NCBI RefSeq assembly: GCF_019399895.1
Contig: NC_091864.1
Span: 12,998,001 to 13,062,000 of the forward strand
Direction: 5' to 3'
Length of the DNA stretch: 64,000 nt
From: Cardiocondyla obscurior
Lineage: Eukaryota; Arthropoda; Insecta; Hymenoptera; Formicidae
Positions 1 through 10,456 of this stretch are shown here, piece after piece. The notes under the pieces were generated by a model. It saw only the letters and a list, made by a program, of their open reading frames with translations, had not been told where the DNA came from and did no database searches. Position 1 is the first letter of the stretch. Every line of letters starts with the position of its first letter. The position numbers were made by a program, and so were the translations under genes.

Positions 1-2223
1 GGTGTAAGGCTCGACTTGTTTCTCCTTAAATCGCCAAAATTCTGTTTTGTGAAGATCGTTTTGTACATCGATGCTTAAAGTATCCATCGCATCGTTGGAA
101 ATGTCTCTAGATAAATTAAATGCTGGTAAAGGACATTGTGTTAAAAGATTCTTCAATGGGAGTTTAGTCTCAATGTTAGAATTGTCGTTATATGGCACTA
201 GAATTCCCCAGCCATGATCTTTTATGTAATGCAATGGATATTTCTCCCATGTTAAATGCAAAAGCTTTGGAACCACTTGCATGGAAGTACTGATATTCTG
301 TGCACCTGGTGCCCAGTCTTCGTCGCTTTCTTTAGGACAGAGCTTTCTGTACCATGCTGGATATCCCGGCATGTGCGGCATTCTAGCTGGTAATAAATGC
401 CTCGTTTCCTCTAAATACGCAAATTCTTTTATCAAAGAATTTTCTTCTTCTTCTTCATCATTTGATAAATATTTAATATTTGACTCTTTAACGTTATCCG
501 TTATATTTGTCTTTAAGTCAGTTTTTACTTTCGAAAGAGATACTTTACTTTTCATTTTAATTTTCTGTGTGCTCCAATCTTGATCCCACATCCACAAATC
601 TTCCTTATACTTCTCAGCGTGCATGAGATGACAAACTGTATCGGCTCTCTTAGCGAGAGTAAGTTTCGTTTCATAGTTTAAATCATCGAATGTTGATTCT
701 GATTCCTCTAAATATCTCTGCCAATTAGAATTTACCGGTAAGTACGCTGAGCCGAGTTCCAACATTCCGGCGAGAGTAACTGGATGAGGAAACCTCTGTG
801 AAAAAAGCGGGAAGAGAATGCATAGTATATTATGTGTAGCAACTACATCGGAAGCGCAGTAAGACATTAACATATTAAAACTATTTTTAATATCTTCGAT
901 AGTACCTTCAACAAATAAATCTCTTGCTTTTTTACTTATCTCATAGCCACAATACAATTTGTGTACTTCTGTTAAGCTGTTCAACGACGTGATTGCCTGC
1001 CAGTTCTCTTTCTCTGCATTTACTTTTTTAGACAATAATAGTGATCTTTGGTAGCTGTTAAGACCACTGACGCATATGTGTAATGACATGGTGTCAAGGA
1101 AACGAGTTCCTGTGCCATTTAACCAATACTGTTCCTTAATTCTACTTCTATCATATGATACATTATGACCTACAATAATCTTTGGTGTCTTTTGATGCTG
1201 AGTTAGTTTATATCCATGTTCTTTTTGGCTACTCTCCATAGGAACAAGCATACTTGGAGTGAATAAATGTGTATCAAATGTTTGATTGATATTTTGTGCT
1301 AAAGTATTTGACACCCAACCATACCAAGCTTTATTACTGACTGCAGTAGCTAGAGTAGGTAGAGGACCTTGTTTCATACAAACTTCAACATCAAAAATTA
1401 TACCCTCTTCTAATGGATAATCTACACTTTCTGTTGTACCATCTGGTGTATACCTGGTCCATCCTTCTTTAAAGAGCCACTGTGTTGGCATCTTGGGAAT
1501 GTCCTTAATAATATCATTTATAATTTTTAAATATGACTTAGTTTGTGCTTTCCCAATATTATAAAAATGATCCTCTATATCTTTTCCTTCCAGAGGTGGT
1601 AGTTTCAAGTTTACATCTGGTACTCTAGTTGCATCTTCTACATTTATACCATATGTACTTAAATTTTTTTTTATATTATTAACTTCTTCCTTAAGCAGAC
1701 AATCTTCTTTCTTATCTCTCTTGAACAATTGCTGGTGCAGCTCTTCAGACAACATTTGTATATTTATTTCATTAACTCTAACATTGTCTTTCTTTGAGTT
1801 TGAATCAATTCTATTTATTCTGTTTTTTAATTCCTGTAAATTTTGAGAATTATTCTGATGTAGCTGTAAATCTGATGGAGTTATTTGCACATTTACATCA
1901 TCAACTTTTATACTTTTAAATTTTGTATCTGAATTGGCATCTAGTTCTGTGACAGAATTCTTTAATGCTGACACATATTTTTTTGTAACCGACTTGTGGA
2001 AGCTCTCTTTGAGATTAATAGATATCACAGGCGAATTAGAAGGAAAATTAGTAAGAGAATTGTCGTTTTTAGAGGTTAAGTCCTGTCTATCAGCTTCTAC
2101 GTTTTGGTCGTTCTTCAAACGCACTCGTTTCCATTGCGTCTTCTTAAAAGTTTGAATGCCGTCCTGCGTGTTTGTATATTTGTGCCGAATACAAATGTCA
2201 ATCAAACGAATCGTTAGTCTCAT
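1..2223 (-). CDS. POLG: DNA polymerase gamma catalytic subunit (mitochondrial), N-terminal part, cut by window edge
   Basis: The product replicates and repairs mitochondrial DNA. One uninterrupted reading frame runs from an ATG at 2223 down to base 1, 741 codons, and continues outside the window. The first residues (MRLTIRLIDICIRHK) are basic and lack acids at the start, as expected of a matrix-targeting presequence. The family A 3'-5' exonuclease motifs appear in order: Exo I GIIFDVEVC (about residue 275), Exo II GHNVSYDRSRIKEQY (about 350) and Exo III YCASDVVAT (about 452). The following stretch LAGMLELGSAYLPVNSNWQ and, later, WYRKLCPKESDEDWAPG and LHYIKDHGWGILVPY are typical of POLG. The polymerase A, B and C motifs must lie beyond the left edge. 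An upstream ATG near 2249 is out of frame, so 2223 is the start. A low-complexity, poorly conserved linker separates the presequence from the exonuclease domain. Identification is firm; intron-free structure is seen only for this part. Confidence 0.95.
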   Translation of the reverse strand, partial: MRLTIRLIDICIRHKYTNTQDGIQTFKKTQWKRVRLKNDQNVEADRQDLTSKNDNSLTNFPSNSPVISINLKESFHKSVTKKYVSALKNSVTELDANSDTKFKSIKVDDVNVQITPSDLQLHQNNSQNLQELKNRINRIDSNSKKDNVRVNEINIQMLSEELHQQLFKRDKKEDCLLKEEVNNIKKNLSTYGINVEDATRVPDVNLKLPPLEGKDIEDHFYNIGKAQTKSYLKIINDIIKDIPKMPTQWLFKEGWTRYTPDGTTESVDYPLEEGIIFDVEVCMKQGPLPTLATAVSNKAWYGWVSNTLAQNINQTFDTHLFTPSMLVPMESSQKEHGYKLTQHQKTPKIIVGHNVSYDRSRIKEQYWLNGTGTRFLDTMSLHICVSGLNSYQRSLLLSKKVNAEKENWQAITSLNSLTEVHKLYCGYEISKKARDLFVEGTIEDIKNSFNMLMSYCASDVVATHNILCILFPLFSQRFPHPVTLAGMLELGSAYLPVNSNWQRYLEESESTFDDLNYETKLTLAKRADTVCHLMHAEKYKEDLWMWDQDWSTQKIKMKSKVSLSKVKTDLKTNITDNVKESNIKYLSNDEEEEENSLIKEFAYLEETRHLLPARMPHMPGYPAWYRKLCPKESDEDWAPGAQNISTSMQVVPKLLHLTWEKYPLHYIKDHGWGILVPYNDNSNIETKLPLKNLLTQCPLPAFNLSRDISNDAMDTLSIDVQNDLHKTEFWRFKEKQVEPYT

Positions 2224-2271
2224 CGCTTCGCTTTCGGTACGAATATCATGCGGCTACAATAAGACACGTGC

Positions 2272-2294
2272 TTCGATAGCCTTCGGCTATCGAA
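2272..2294. repeat. Perfect 10-bp hairpin upstream of POLG
   Basis: TTCGATAGCC, a 3-base loop TTC, then GGCTATCGAA: a perfect inverted repeat ending about 50 bp upstream of the POLG start codon. It could fold in a POLG 5' UTR or bind a dimeric protein. Function unknown. Confidence 0.7.
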
Positions 2295-2476
2295 ACCGTA
2301 TACATTAAAATATTTTGCAAAAAACATTAATAAAAAGAAAATAAACTCTTACCTAAATCAGTATCAAATTAAACAAACTACTTTTTCTTTAAGAGAACGA
2401 TAATCAACAACAAAATCGTATTTTGACGAAGTGCATCAAAATATAAACTCGAAAGTGTCCCAAGTGGTCTGAAGAC

Positions 2477-2484
2477 TGACGTCA
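2477..2484. promoter_or_regulatory. Palindromic CRE/ATF site TGACGTCA
   Basis: Perfect 8-bp TGACGTCA, the consensus for CREB/ATF bZIP dimers, lies in the shared POLG/CEP97 promoter region about 250 bp upstream of the POLG start. Its presence is seen directly; its use is inference. Confidence 0.5.
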
Positions 2485-2593
2485 GACGCAGTCATGCTGT
2501 TTCAAATACGTTGGCTATCCTAAAAAAGGTTAGAATTAAAAATTTTCGCTATTAAAATTTAATAAATTCGAAGGATTTATAATTTACACGAAT

Positions 2594-2685
2594 ATCATAT
2601 ATATATATAATTTATATATAACTTATATATATATATAGACATATATACATATATATAATTATTATCTATATATATACATATAAAA
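2594..2685. repeat. Interrupted (AT)n microsatellite
   Basis: About 90 bp of alternating A and T with small interruptions, in the POLG/CEP97 intergenic region. Confidence 0.9.
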
Positions 2686-3038
2686 GATAGTACACTGAAA
2701 AGCAGATATGGCATTTGCTGCGACGAGCGGCTGGCGTACGTGACTTTCTCCACTCTCGGCCGCCGAGTGCGGAGAGGTGTAGTAGGCCGCGTTCCCTCTC
2801 AGTCCTCTGTAACCGGTGTTCCGCGATACTTCTACGCGCGCGCTTCGTGTGAGATTCGACGCACATCACGCCAAGATCACGTACGCTAGCCGCCGTCGTA
2901 GCACCACGAATACCATTTCTGACAGTGAATGTATGTACATTTCGTTTGAAAATCTAGCTCACATATATCGATTCTCGTATCGTGTTCGTGACGGCGACAT
3001 CTCGGCGTCCGCCTAGGGAACGCCAGTTTGTGTTCATC

Positions 3039-6000
3039 ATGGCTTCGACGGGTTAGTTGTTGCAAGACCTTAATTTTGCGTTTTGATTTGCTTATCGCGT
3101 TGCAACGGTAAAGCGTATCGCGGACAGAAAATCGTCTATTTCTTAGTTTGCGTGCCCGTAAATGCACGTCAGGATTTACTCTCAATTCTCTTTATGTTCC
3201 TGAGTTTGCATGTCGCCGCTATTTACGTGAACGTCGCAAGTGCTCGTGGAGTTAATTGCACGTTATTAACGGTTTTTTCTTTATTTTCAGAATCTCTAGT
3301 GTGCGACACTCTCGATCTGAGTGGCCAGAGCCTTAAAAAGCTCAGCCGATGCCCCTCGGATGCTGACATTAGCACGTTGATCATAGATGACAATGACCTG
3401 CAAAGACTCGATAATTTAGATTCTTACCATAGAATTACCAAGGTAATATGTGCAGCCTCAAGCGAAAATCATTATTAATTTATTTATATAGTTCTAAAGT
3501 TTTGTATTAAAGCAAGACTTCTATAATTAATTCTTTTGTTGGATTGCTTTTGATATTTAAACTTACAAAGATTTTATAACTATAGATTTGACATAAAGTT
3601 TCTAAGGTCTTTACAAGATTTATATTTCTATATGTTTTATAACACAAAAATGTGCATAAGATAAATTGTAATAGTATTTAACAATACTGTGATTTAAAAT
3701 TATTTTATTTTACAAATAAATATAATGTACAAAGTTATATTATTAGACATGATTAAAATACATGTGCTACAAAGTTCTATTGCTTCCAGCTTTCAATAGT
3801 CAGAAATCAATTGCTACGAATGTATGGTGTTTCAAAGTTACATAATCTTGTTACACTTAATTTGGCAAACAATGGTATACTTACAATAGAAGGTATCAAG
3901 GATATGATCAATTTACAGACTCTCTGTTTGGCTGGGAATAATATCAAGGTACAATACAAGTGTTATATTATGTAAGATACATGCAATTATATAATTGTAG
4001 TAGTGTGTTTGTAATAATAGTATATATTACAGTCTATTGAACATCTACACACAAATATCAAACTAGAGCATCTAGATTTATCTGAAAACAGCATCAGCCA
4101 TATATCAGATATATCCTACCTGCGAACTTTGAAGGTATATCAATATATATATTATTTACTTTATATATTTTTCCATAAAATGCAACAAATACTTAAATGC
4201 TTTGTTAATTTATTATTAGGAACTCTTTTTACATAACAATCGCATAATAACACTGCGCCAATGCGAGCGTTACTTACCCACATCTCTAGAAACGTTTACT
4301 TTAGCAAATAACAATATTACTGATTTAAACGAAATGTCACATCTGGGAAATTTAAAAAATCTGGTGAATTTTTCTATTGCTAACAATCCGTGTGTTAGTA
4401 TAACAGGTAACAGTATGTATCCTTTTCATAAAGCACACGTTAATCACGCGTTCTTATTTCATGTAGCATTTAGGACAACTTTTCTCGATGTAATTTTTTA
4501 ATATTAATTATAATTGTACAAATTTTTATTCTTACTGATATAGTATTGTAGCAGTTTTTTTTTTAATTGTTATAATTATTAAATTTTACCAATTAAATAT
4601 AGCTTTTACAGTTCTTAGATATAAAAAAAAAATTAGTTTTTATTAATCGTAGCATCATTACAATAGCATATTATTCTTAACAAATGGTCTGTAGTGGATT
4701 TGACTATCGGCCTTTTGTTATTAATTGGTGTATGAGCTTAAAATCAATTGATGGTTATGCGGTTGATCCTCTAGAAAGGTGGGTTTTCTCAGAAATACAT
4801 TTTTACATAGTTTATACTATATGAAAATTAATATATCGAACTTTGATGATCAAAACTGATTGGCAACAACTCACTTTGCTTAGCTTGAAAGCAGAGTGGC
4901 TGTATTCTCAGGGACGAGGTAGACAATTCCGCGTTGGTGAACACGCCTTACTTGCTCAATATCTTGCGTCTGTCTGTCCACTTTCGGGTGAATCCTTAGA
5001 AAACGAGACAGACCGCAAACTTAGACTTATATTGAGCAAAGCTCAACATCATCAACAGCAATTGAATCAGCAAAGTGATACTGGAAGCTTGAGTAGCACC
5101 ATGAGTCCTTCCCCAGCAGCTAGACGTAGACTTAGCCATAACAGGACAAGTTCTCCCAGACGACCTAGTGAGTTTAATAAATCTATGATTTTTTTATGTA
5201 GTGCCATACGAAACACTCTGGAATGAAATCTTTTTTTTCGAGAATTCTTAGAACTAGATTTACTCATAGTTGCGACAAGTGAACCAGTACTGATTTAGAT
5301 TGTTCGGCCGTCAAATCCGTCCAGTACATACATACACCTTAGTTATGATCTGTTTTCTCTAGTGCCAATGTTGACATACTGTGAAGATAAATACTTACAA
5401 TCACCAAAATTTTATGAAGCAAAATACTGTGTCTGCCATATTCCTTGCAAAGGTATGCAAGGTTGAGGATTTATCACACATCGAATAAAATCATATAGTA
5501 GAAATGTGCAAGAATCTAAATTTATTTTTAATGTATTTTTATTTATCAGTACAAATTAAATTGAGAAAAAGAGAGGACAAGTAGGATTTACAGTTTATTT
5601 TTAATAATGTATACAGATTTTTCAAATGTATTATGTATTTAATATTAAATACATATAACATATAAACATTCTTATTTTTTTTATTACTATATTGTTTTAA
5701 TAAATATTATTTAATTATTTTTAATGATTATGTATAGATTCATGCACATGCCTGTAGCTCTTTTCATGCATAGTACTTTTAACGCAATTGCTTCTTTAGG
5801 CTTATAGTGCGAACGACCATTAGCCGATGAAAGCAGTTAAAAGTATCAACGCAGAAGCGTTATATTTAGAAGATTTCGTTAGCGTAGGATAATTTAAAAG
5901 GACTTACGTCTTTTTTGAATAGCGTTTAATTTTAATTAATAGATTACACATATCGTTCGCATGCTTTTGCTAGCAATGCTAGCATCAACAATTTTTCAAC

Positions 6001-8140
6001 ACACAATTAAAAATATAAATGTGATAGAATTTTTTTATTGCACATATTAAACATTTGATTATAGCACCAAACAATATTTTACCAGCTTCGTCAAGGAGCT
6101 CCTTGAAAATGAAGTCACCAGACCGAATGGTATCCAGTTGTCATACTGAAGCTATGGTTTCTTCATGTCATGGTTTATTAAATGATCACGAAACGACTTT
6201 AATGACCCAAAGCTTAGATCCTAATATGCTGTCTGGTACACTGAGCAACAAAACATCAAACAATAGCTTACAGGACATGGAAGGTAATTATATTTATATT
6301 ATATAATTGACTGAATCAAATTAAACAAGATCAGAATATAATAAAAAAAAAAAATTTGCCATCCAGAAACATCGAGCCCGCTGCAAGCGGCAACAAAGTT
6401 AGTACCAGTACCAGAATCTCTGATGAGTCCAGATTTTCGTCCACCATCTGGTCTTTCGCGGCTTTTACCAAAAACGCCTACGCCAAGTAAATTAAGCTCT
6501 CCTTGTCAAATCACAATACCTAGTAAACCATCCATGGACGGCGATGGAAAGGCAATTCCGATCATAAATACCGTTAATCCAATGGCAAAAACAAATTTGA
6601 GTAACGTAAAAGCGAATGCGCTTGTAAAAAGTAATTCCGCAACAAACTGCTGTGTTACGAGACCGAATATAGCGAAACCGATTATTACACACGCTAACAA
6701 TAAGTATCCACACAGCGTGAAGATTAACAATTACGTTCAAAGCAAGACATTACCTGCGAAAAGAAGCACGAAGAGTCCCAATTTAGCCAGAAGTATACAG
6801 CGACCGAAGAGCGCAAATGAGAGATTCAAAAGCAATTTGAACAAAGACGAAAAAGATGGTGATGCGGGAATCCAAAGCAGTGATGAGGATAGTGAAGTAT
6901 GTCAAGCAAAATTAGATAGCATTCGACATAGAGCTATCCAAAGAAGACAAGAAGATAGTAACAGAGGTCAGATATTAAAATTTTTGAAAATATTAGAGAC
7001 GCATTGATAATCACTTTGTAAGTAATGGATATTTTTTTGCAGATCAAGATCAAACAGAAAAAGCTGCTATCTGTATTCAACGAATGTGGCGAGGTTATTT
7101 TACAAGGAACCTTAATAGAAAAGCTACTAGTATGTTAAAAACGATTGACATGTTAAGAACGAATAAATACATCCAGTAAGATTTTATATATATACATATA
7201 TATAAATTTCTTTTATGTATATTATTTTATTTGTAGAATAGACATGTACATGTAAAAATATTTTACAGGAAATTGTCGACAGACATGGAAGCTACAAGAA
7301 CCGCTCTCGAAAGCGAGCACAAGTTACAATTATTACAGATGCAAGCGATCAATGCGTTGTGGAAAAAAGTAGTAAGTTTGCAGCCAGGTAGTAATCGAGA
7401 AAACACCTTCGGTGATGCAGACAATACTCTACAGCCAAACGCGGATGTTGTCAGTAATCTCGCACAAACATGCAATCTACTTCATACGCAAGTAAGCTTT
7501 TACAAGCCAATTTTTTTTACTTACAAAAAAATTATATAAAATTTTTCTAACGTCTTACCTTTTTCATCAGGTTCAACAATTACAAGACTCGATGGTCGAG
7601 ATAAAGCGTTGCATGTCCAGCATGAAACCGAGACCTGCTCTCGTCGATAACGGCGTCGCTACCCAAACGGAAATATCTGCCGTGCATACACCGGCAGGCG
7701 AAGAAAACACGTTTCCCTATGGACGCCCTAATAGACCGCAAAGTCTGCCGATACATCAAACGATACACGAAGGAAACGAAAATAAAAGTTTTGCGTCGAA
7801 CTTAGTGGATAGTGTACTAAAGAAAGTATCACAGTCCACCGACACAACAGATGACGAAGTTAATACTGATATTTTGAATTCAAATGAAAATCCCGATATG
7901 TTGAATGAAAATCCGGAGATATTTAGAAACTGTGAGGAAATAATAGAACCTGATCTTAAGAAAGCTGTTGAAACAGCGAATGACTATGAAGACATAATCG
8001 AGAATGCAGCGATAGATGGTGAAGTATGTGAAGAAACATTGTGTAAGGAATTACATAATTTAATTGAAACGGAAAATGGAGCAAATGTTTACGAAAACGA
8101 GGATAATGTGATTAATGGGGAGGACAAGGAGATCTGTTAG
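3039..8140 (+). CDS. CEP97: Centrosomal protein of 97 kDa, leucine-rich repeat and IQ domain (CEP97)
   Basis: CEP97 works with CP110 at centriole ends to limit cilium formation and control centriole length. Inferred exons: 3039-3051, 3291-3442, 3790-3948, 4033-4134, 4220-4416, 4695-4778, 4884-5167, 6065-6283, 6367-6966, 7043-7175, 7269-7491, 7571-8140. All phases join, giving 911 aa against 865 in human. Exons 2-6 encode tandem LRRs (e.g. LVTLNLANNGILTIEGI, LEHLDLSENSISHISDI) followed by the cap GFDYRPFVINWCMSLKSIDG and LKAEWLYSQGRGRQFRVGEH, a close match to vertebrate CEP97. Exon 10 has an IQ motif (AAICIQRMWRGYFTRN, about residues 607-622), a likely calmodulin site; exon 11 looks coiled-coil. 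The middle is Ser/Pro/Lys-rich and the tail acidic, both low-complexity. The first exon has only 13 coding bases. The exon 5 donor (GTATCC) is the least sure junction: it was chosen because it alone keeps frame. Confidence 0.88.
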
Positions 8141-8376
8141 ATTTGATTTTGTCGAATCGAATTCTTGCACCATATGCCTTGTGAGTAACACAGTTGCAGT
8201 AAGATGGTAAGTGCAAAGTGATGAAAGCGAATGTTTAAAAAGAATGCTCATTGTAAATAACAAAAGCTAATTCTATTCGTAACATTATTACAAAACGTGA
8301 TTTAATTTTAACTGTAAACCATTTTACTATAAAAGAAAAGGGGGATACTTTGAACAACAAGCTGCCACTCTGACCC

Positions 8377-8382
8377 AATAAA
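8377..8382 (+). terminator. Poly(A) signal AATAAA of CEP97
   Basis: Canonical AATAAA 237 bp after the CEP97 stop codon, before the foldback element. It is the first canonical signal I see in this 3' region. Confidence 0.5.
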
Positions 8383-8520
8383 GTATTTGTATAGGTTTAA
8401 TACAATAGATCGACAAGAACAGTACAGTATAAATACTATAAATGATAGTGAAATTTATAACATTGACTTTAAAACATTTGTCAGTTTGTACAACTCTCGA
8501 TTTAGATTATAAGATATATT

Positions 8521-8973
8521 CCGTAAAACAGTGCTCGGAATTAGTAGCCCAGTTCGGTCGATTTTTGATCGTCTTCGCCTTCGGTTCCTCACTATCGCTC
8601 GAAGCTCGACGGCCGACTGCCGATCGCCCGCGAGACGCTTTAATTCAGAAGCATTCCTATGTATATTCACGCTGGAATTATACACTTTAATAAATAATTA
8701 ATAAATTTTTTTCTTAATTAATAACTCATATAATTACGTACATTAGTAATATGTAATTATATGAATTATTAATTAAGAAGAAGAATTTTATTAATTATTT
8801 AATAAAGTGTATGATTCTAACGTGAATATAAATAGGAACACTCCTATGTTAAAGCGTCTCGCAGGCGATCGGCAATCGGTCGTCGAGTTTCGAGCGGTAG
8901 TGAGGGACCAAAGACGAAGACGATCAGAAATCGGCCAAACTGGGTTACTAATTTCGAGCGCTACCGTAAAACA
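8521..8973. mobile_element. Foldback/long-TIR MITE with 10-bp target duplication
   Basis: A large near-perfect palindrome centred near 8745. Each arm is about 215 bp: the reverse complement of 8531-8690 matches 8803-8963 with scattered substitutions, and the AT-rich inner parts also pair. The outer ends read GTGCTCGGAATTAGTA on the left and, as reverse complement, GCGCTCGAAATTAGTA on the right. CCGTAAAACA occurs in direct orientation just outside both ends (8521-8530 and 8964-8973), as a target site duplication would. Long terminal repeats with a 9-11 bp duplication recall Mutator-like (MULE) non-autonomous elements; the assignment is inference. The similar arginine-rich open frames in both arms result from the palindrome and are not genes. 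No transposase is present. Confidence 0.75.
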
Positions 8974-10456
8974 TTCATATTATATAATATTTGTGTGTTA
9001 TTATAAAAAATTTTATAAATTTTCCGTCCGGGTTTTTTTTACAGTAGCACGTACAAACGCATAAAACATATAGCATGGATTTTAACCAACCATCGCGAAC
9101 TATTTACGCGTTTACATTCCATTAATTTAATCTTTTTCACCTCAATATAATACTTTCATATTCTAATAAAACCATATTTTAATTTTTTTTAAATACATAA
9201 AACTGCATTAAATATAATAATATAATGCTAATAAAATATATTTTTATTTTAAAAGTTTTTTAGCTCTCTTACACGTAAAAATTTATTTATTTATTTATTT
9301 ATATACAAAGAGAAATATTACTTTTAAATACAGTACATGTAATGAACATATTGAAAAAGAATAGCAAAAATATAATTGAATCTAGTCAATATAGAATAGC
9401 TTTTACATTTAGATACATTGTAGATATTTCAGAATTGTTAAAAAAATATTACTCAGCGTTATGAAATAAAATATTCATTTGAATTTGTATCGTTAAGTAG
9501 CACGATTAAACTCACAAAAATGTAACTGCATTTCTGTAACTATCAGTTCCATAATTATTGACATTTATATGCGACAAATAATTGTTGATCAAACAGTTAA
9601 ATATTCTGTAAACTACGCACATGCGAGCTTAATAAATTAATATTGTACATCAGTAGGGTATTTTTGCATCTATAGTCTCAATCATCACTTTTTTTCTTCC
9701 CTCTCATTAATTTAAAACTTTAAATTTATTACGTGGTGATGTATACGTAGAATTAGAATGTATTCATGATGATTTTAAATTGACAGTTAGAATAAAAATT
9801 ATTCTTAAAACAGACTTTTCAGGGTTTGTTCATTAAAAAAAAATAAAAAATAAAAAATGTATATATAAATATAATTGTGATGTTTATTTTATATTTTCTA
9901 ATTTATAAATTATAAAAAAAGTATCATATTTTTTCTTACACATAATGCGCTATTTATTTCGCATTTTACATTTATATCTCGTTTAAAAAAAAGATATGCA
10001 CAGCCAGAATTAAGCATATGCTATTGCTTGAATATTAAACATGCATTAGATTTTTTTGGTAATTTTTATTGCGTTTTTGATAGAAATATATTTAAAGTTA
10101 TATACTAATCACAGATAATATCTTTTTATATGTACATACGTATACATTAACGTTATGTATAAATACACATATAACGTTAATGATAAGTACTATGACATAT
10201 TATACATTGTTATATGACATATTGAGTATTGATTTTTACATTGATTGACTGAAATTGAACATGCTGACCTACATATAAAAGTAAATAATTTGTAAAAAAA
10301 AATCTTATTCTTCTTGTTACCGTAATTTTTATATTAATAAGAATAACAGAGTTTTTGAACCAATTTCGTATTAACTTTTACCAAAAATTTAAAAAAATAG
10401 AAAAATTAATTAAATTCTTTTATCTGTATTTACATTAAAATTATTAAAAAATATAT
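8974..10456. other. AT-rich intergenic stretch between CEP97 and PPID
   Basis: About 1.5 kb, strongly AT-rich, with A/T runs and a TTTA tract near 9285-9302. It probably contains the PPID 3' UTR. An 11-bp inverted repeat is at 10146-10181. I see no coding exon. Confidence 0.7.
10146..10181. repeat. Inverted repeat ATTAACGTTAT / ATAACGTTAAT
   Basis: Perfect 11-bp arms (10146-10156 and 10171-10181) with a 14-base loop, 0.28 kb downstream of the PPID stop codon. Each arm itself contains the palindrome ATTAACGTTA. It could be a hairpin in the 3' UTR or just AT-rich chance. Confidence 0.5.

Larger units (their letters stand above)
2224..3038. promoter_or_regulatory. Divergent promoter region between POLG and CEP97
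   Basis: 815 bp separate the two start codons, which face away from each other, so both promoters must sit here unless the true starts lie in further exons. The left part is AT-rich with an (AT)n tract; the right part (about 2700-3038) is GC- and CpG-rich and probably carries the CEP97 5' UTR. No clear TATA box is placed for either gene. The stretch also holds a palindromic CRE and a 10-bp hairpin, listed separately. Confidence 0.6.

Noticed and set aside
8455..9064. Two similar Arg-rich open frames (minus 8455-8685 and plus 8807-9064) that could look like a duplicated gene pair
   Set aside because: They are the two arms of the foldback element read in opposite directions; the likeness follows from the palindrome.
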